From Mycobacterium sp. AT1 (GTDB taxonomy: Bacteria > Actinomycetota > Actinomycetes > Mycobacteriales > Mycobacteriaceae): a stretch of DNA of 64,000 nucleotides. Each line of letters begins with the position of its first letter. Within the stretch, counting starts at the first letter, position 1. Both the position numbers and the translations under genes were made by a program. The DNA is taken from assembly GCF_002043095.1 (NCBI RefSeq), contig NZ_MVOC01000035.1, forward strand, positions 1 to 64,000, in the 5' to 3' direction. The notes below the pieces were generated by a model. It was not told the origin of the DNA, did no database searches, and saw only the letters and a list, made by a program, of their open reading frames with translations. Shown in pieces: positions 63,910 through 64,000 of the stretch.

Positions 63910-64000
63910 TTACTCGCCGCCCACGACGGCCAGTTGCTCTTCCTCGGACTGCTGCGCCGCGGCCGCCGCCTCAGCCTCGCGTTGCTTCTTTGCTGCCAGG
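63910..64000 (-). CDS. C-terminal end of a second small secreted paralogue (partial)
   Basis: The minus-strand frame ending in TAA at 63910-63912 encodes LAAKKQREAEAAAAAQQSEE then EQLAVVGGE. The Ala/Glu/Gln/Lys-rich helical tail closely resembles the tail of the neighbouring secreted protein, although identity is compositional rather than residue by residue. The start lies outside the window. Confidence 0.65.
   Translation of the reverse strand, partial: LAAKKQREAEAAAAAQQSEEEQLAVVGGE

Overview
The window is high-GC, densely coded DNA from a mycobacterium, most likely a fast-growing environmental species (Mycolicibacterium type). The evidence is a resuscitation-promoting factor gene with an actinobacterial c-di-AMP riboswitch leader, SepH, bacterial XPB, F420-type luciferase-like oxidoreductases, mycobacterial low-complexity secreted proteins, many GTG starts, and a gene order that (from memory) follows the M. 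tuberculosis block Rv0854 to about Rv0887c. No transposase, integrase, phage genes, CRISPR array or rRNA were seen.

Layout. 1-4.2 kb: the tail of a 13E12/HNH-like gene, then a cytochrome P450 downstream of a large LuxR/AAA regulator. 4.3-16.5 kb: a VOC protein, a secreted modular GH1 glycosidase, FprB, an AurF-type diiron oxygenase, and a 2065-residue secreted protein built from about 14 cadherin/VCBS-like modules. The glycosidase and the giant protein look like accessory insertions into a conserved backbone. 17.3-26.7 kb: serC, sepH, an rRNA-methyltransferase/MarR cluster, small membrane proteins, an SRPBCC protein, a DUF3027-like protein, an MFS transporter, a xi-class GST and an AbiEi/DUF559-like protein. 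26.7-32.4 kb: a cold-shock protein, a YccF protein and two molybdopterin gene groups (moaA-moaD and moaC-mog-moaE) flanking rpfA, which has a CRP-like site and a c-di-AMP riboswitch upstream. 32.4-36.7 kb: a helicase-associated protein, the XPB helicase and a VOC protein. 36.7-50.2 kb: LLM oxidoreductases, a GAF-ANTAR antiterminator, a PPOX protein, the fadA-fadB beta-oxidation pair with a palindromic operator, an Old Yellow Enzyme, a DapC-like aminotransferase, a YhgE/Pip membrane protein with a degenerate ABC ATPase, Far-like CoA transferase and an SRPBCC protein.

50.2-64 kb: this part no longer follows the Rv0854 neighbourhood. It holds zwf, a UBP zinc-finger protein, a CDF transporter with a coupled 48-residue peptide, a phytoene-dehydrogenase-like flavoprotein with a TetR regulator and overlapping palindromic operators, a GAF protein, a sugar transferase, a GAF-GGDEF protein, four tRNAs (Phe, Asp, Glu, Lys), putative lipoproteins, a broken HxlR regulator, an MpaB-family protein divergent from a TetR regulator, and two tandem small secreted paralogues.

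Functionally the window combines molybdenum cofactor synthesis, fatty-acid beta-oxidation, DNA repair, cell-wall resuscitation under second-messenger control, and an accessory layer of secreted modular proteins. Five convergent gene pairs overlap by exactly 4 nt at their stop codons.
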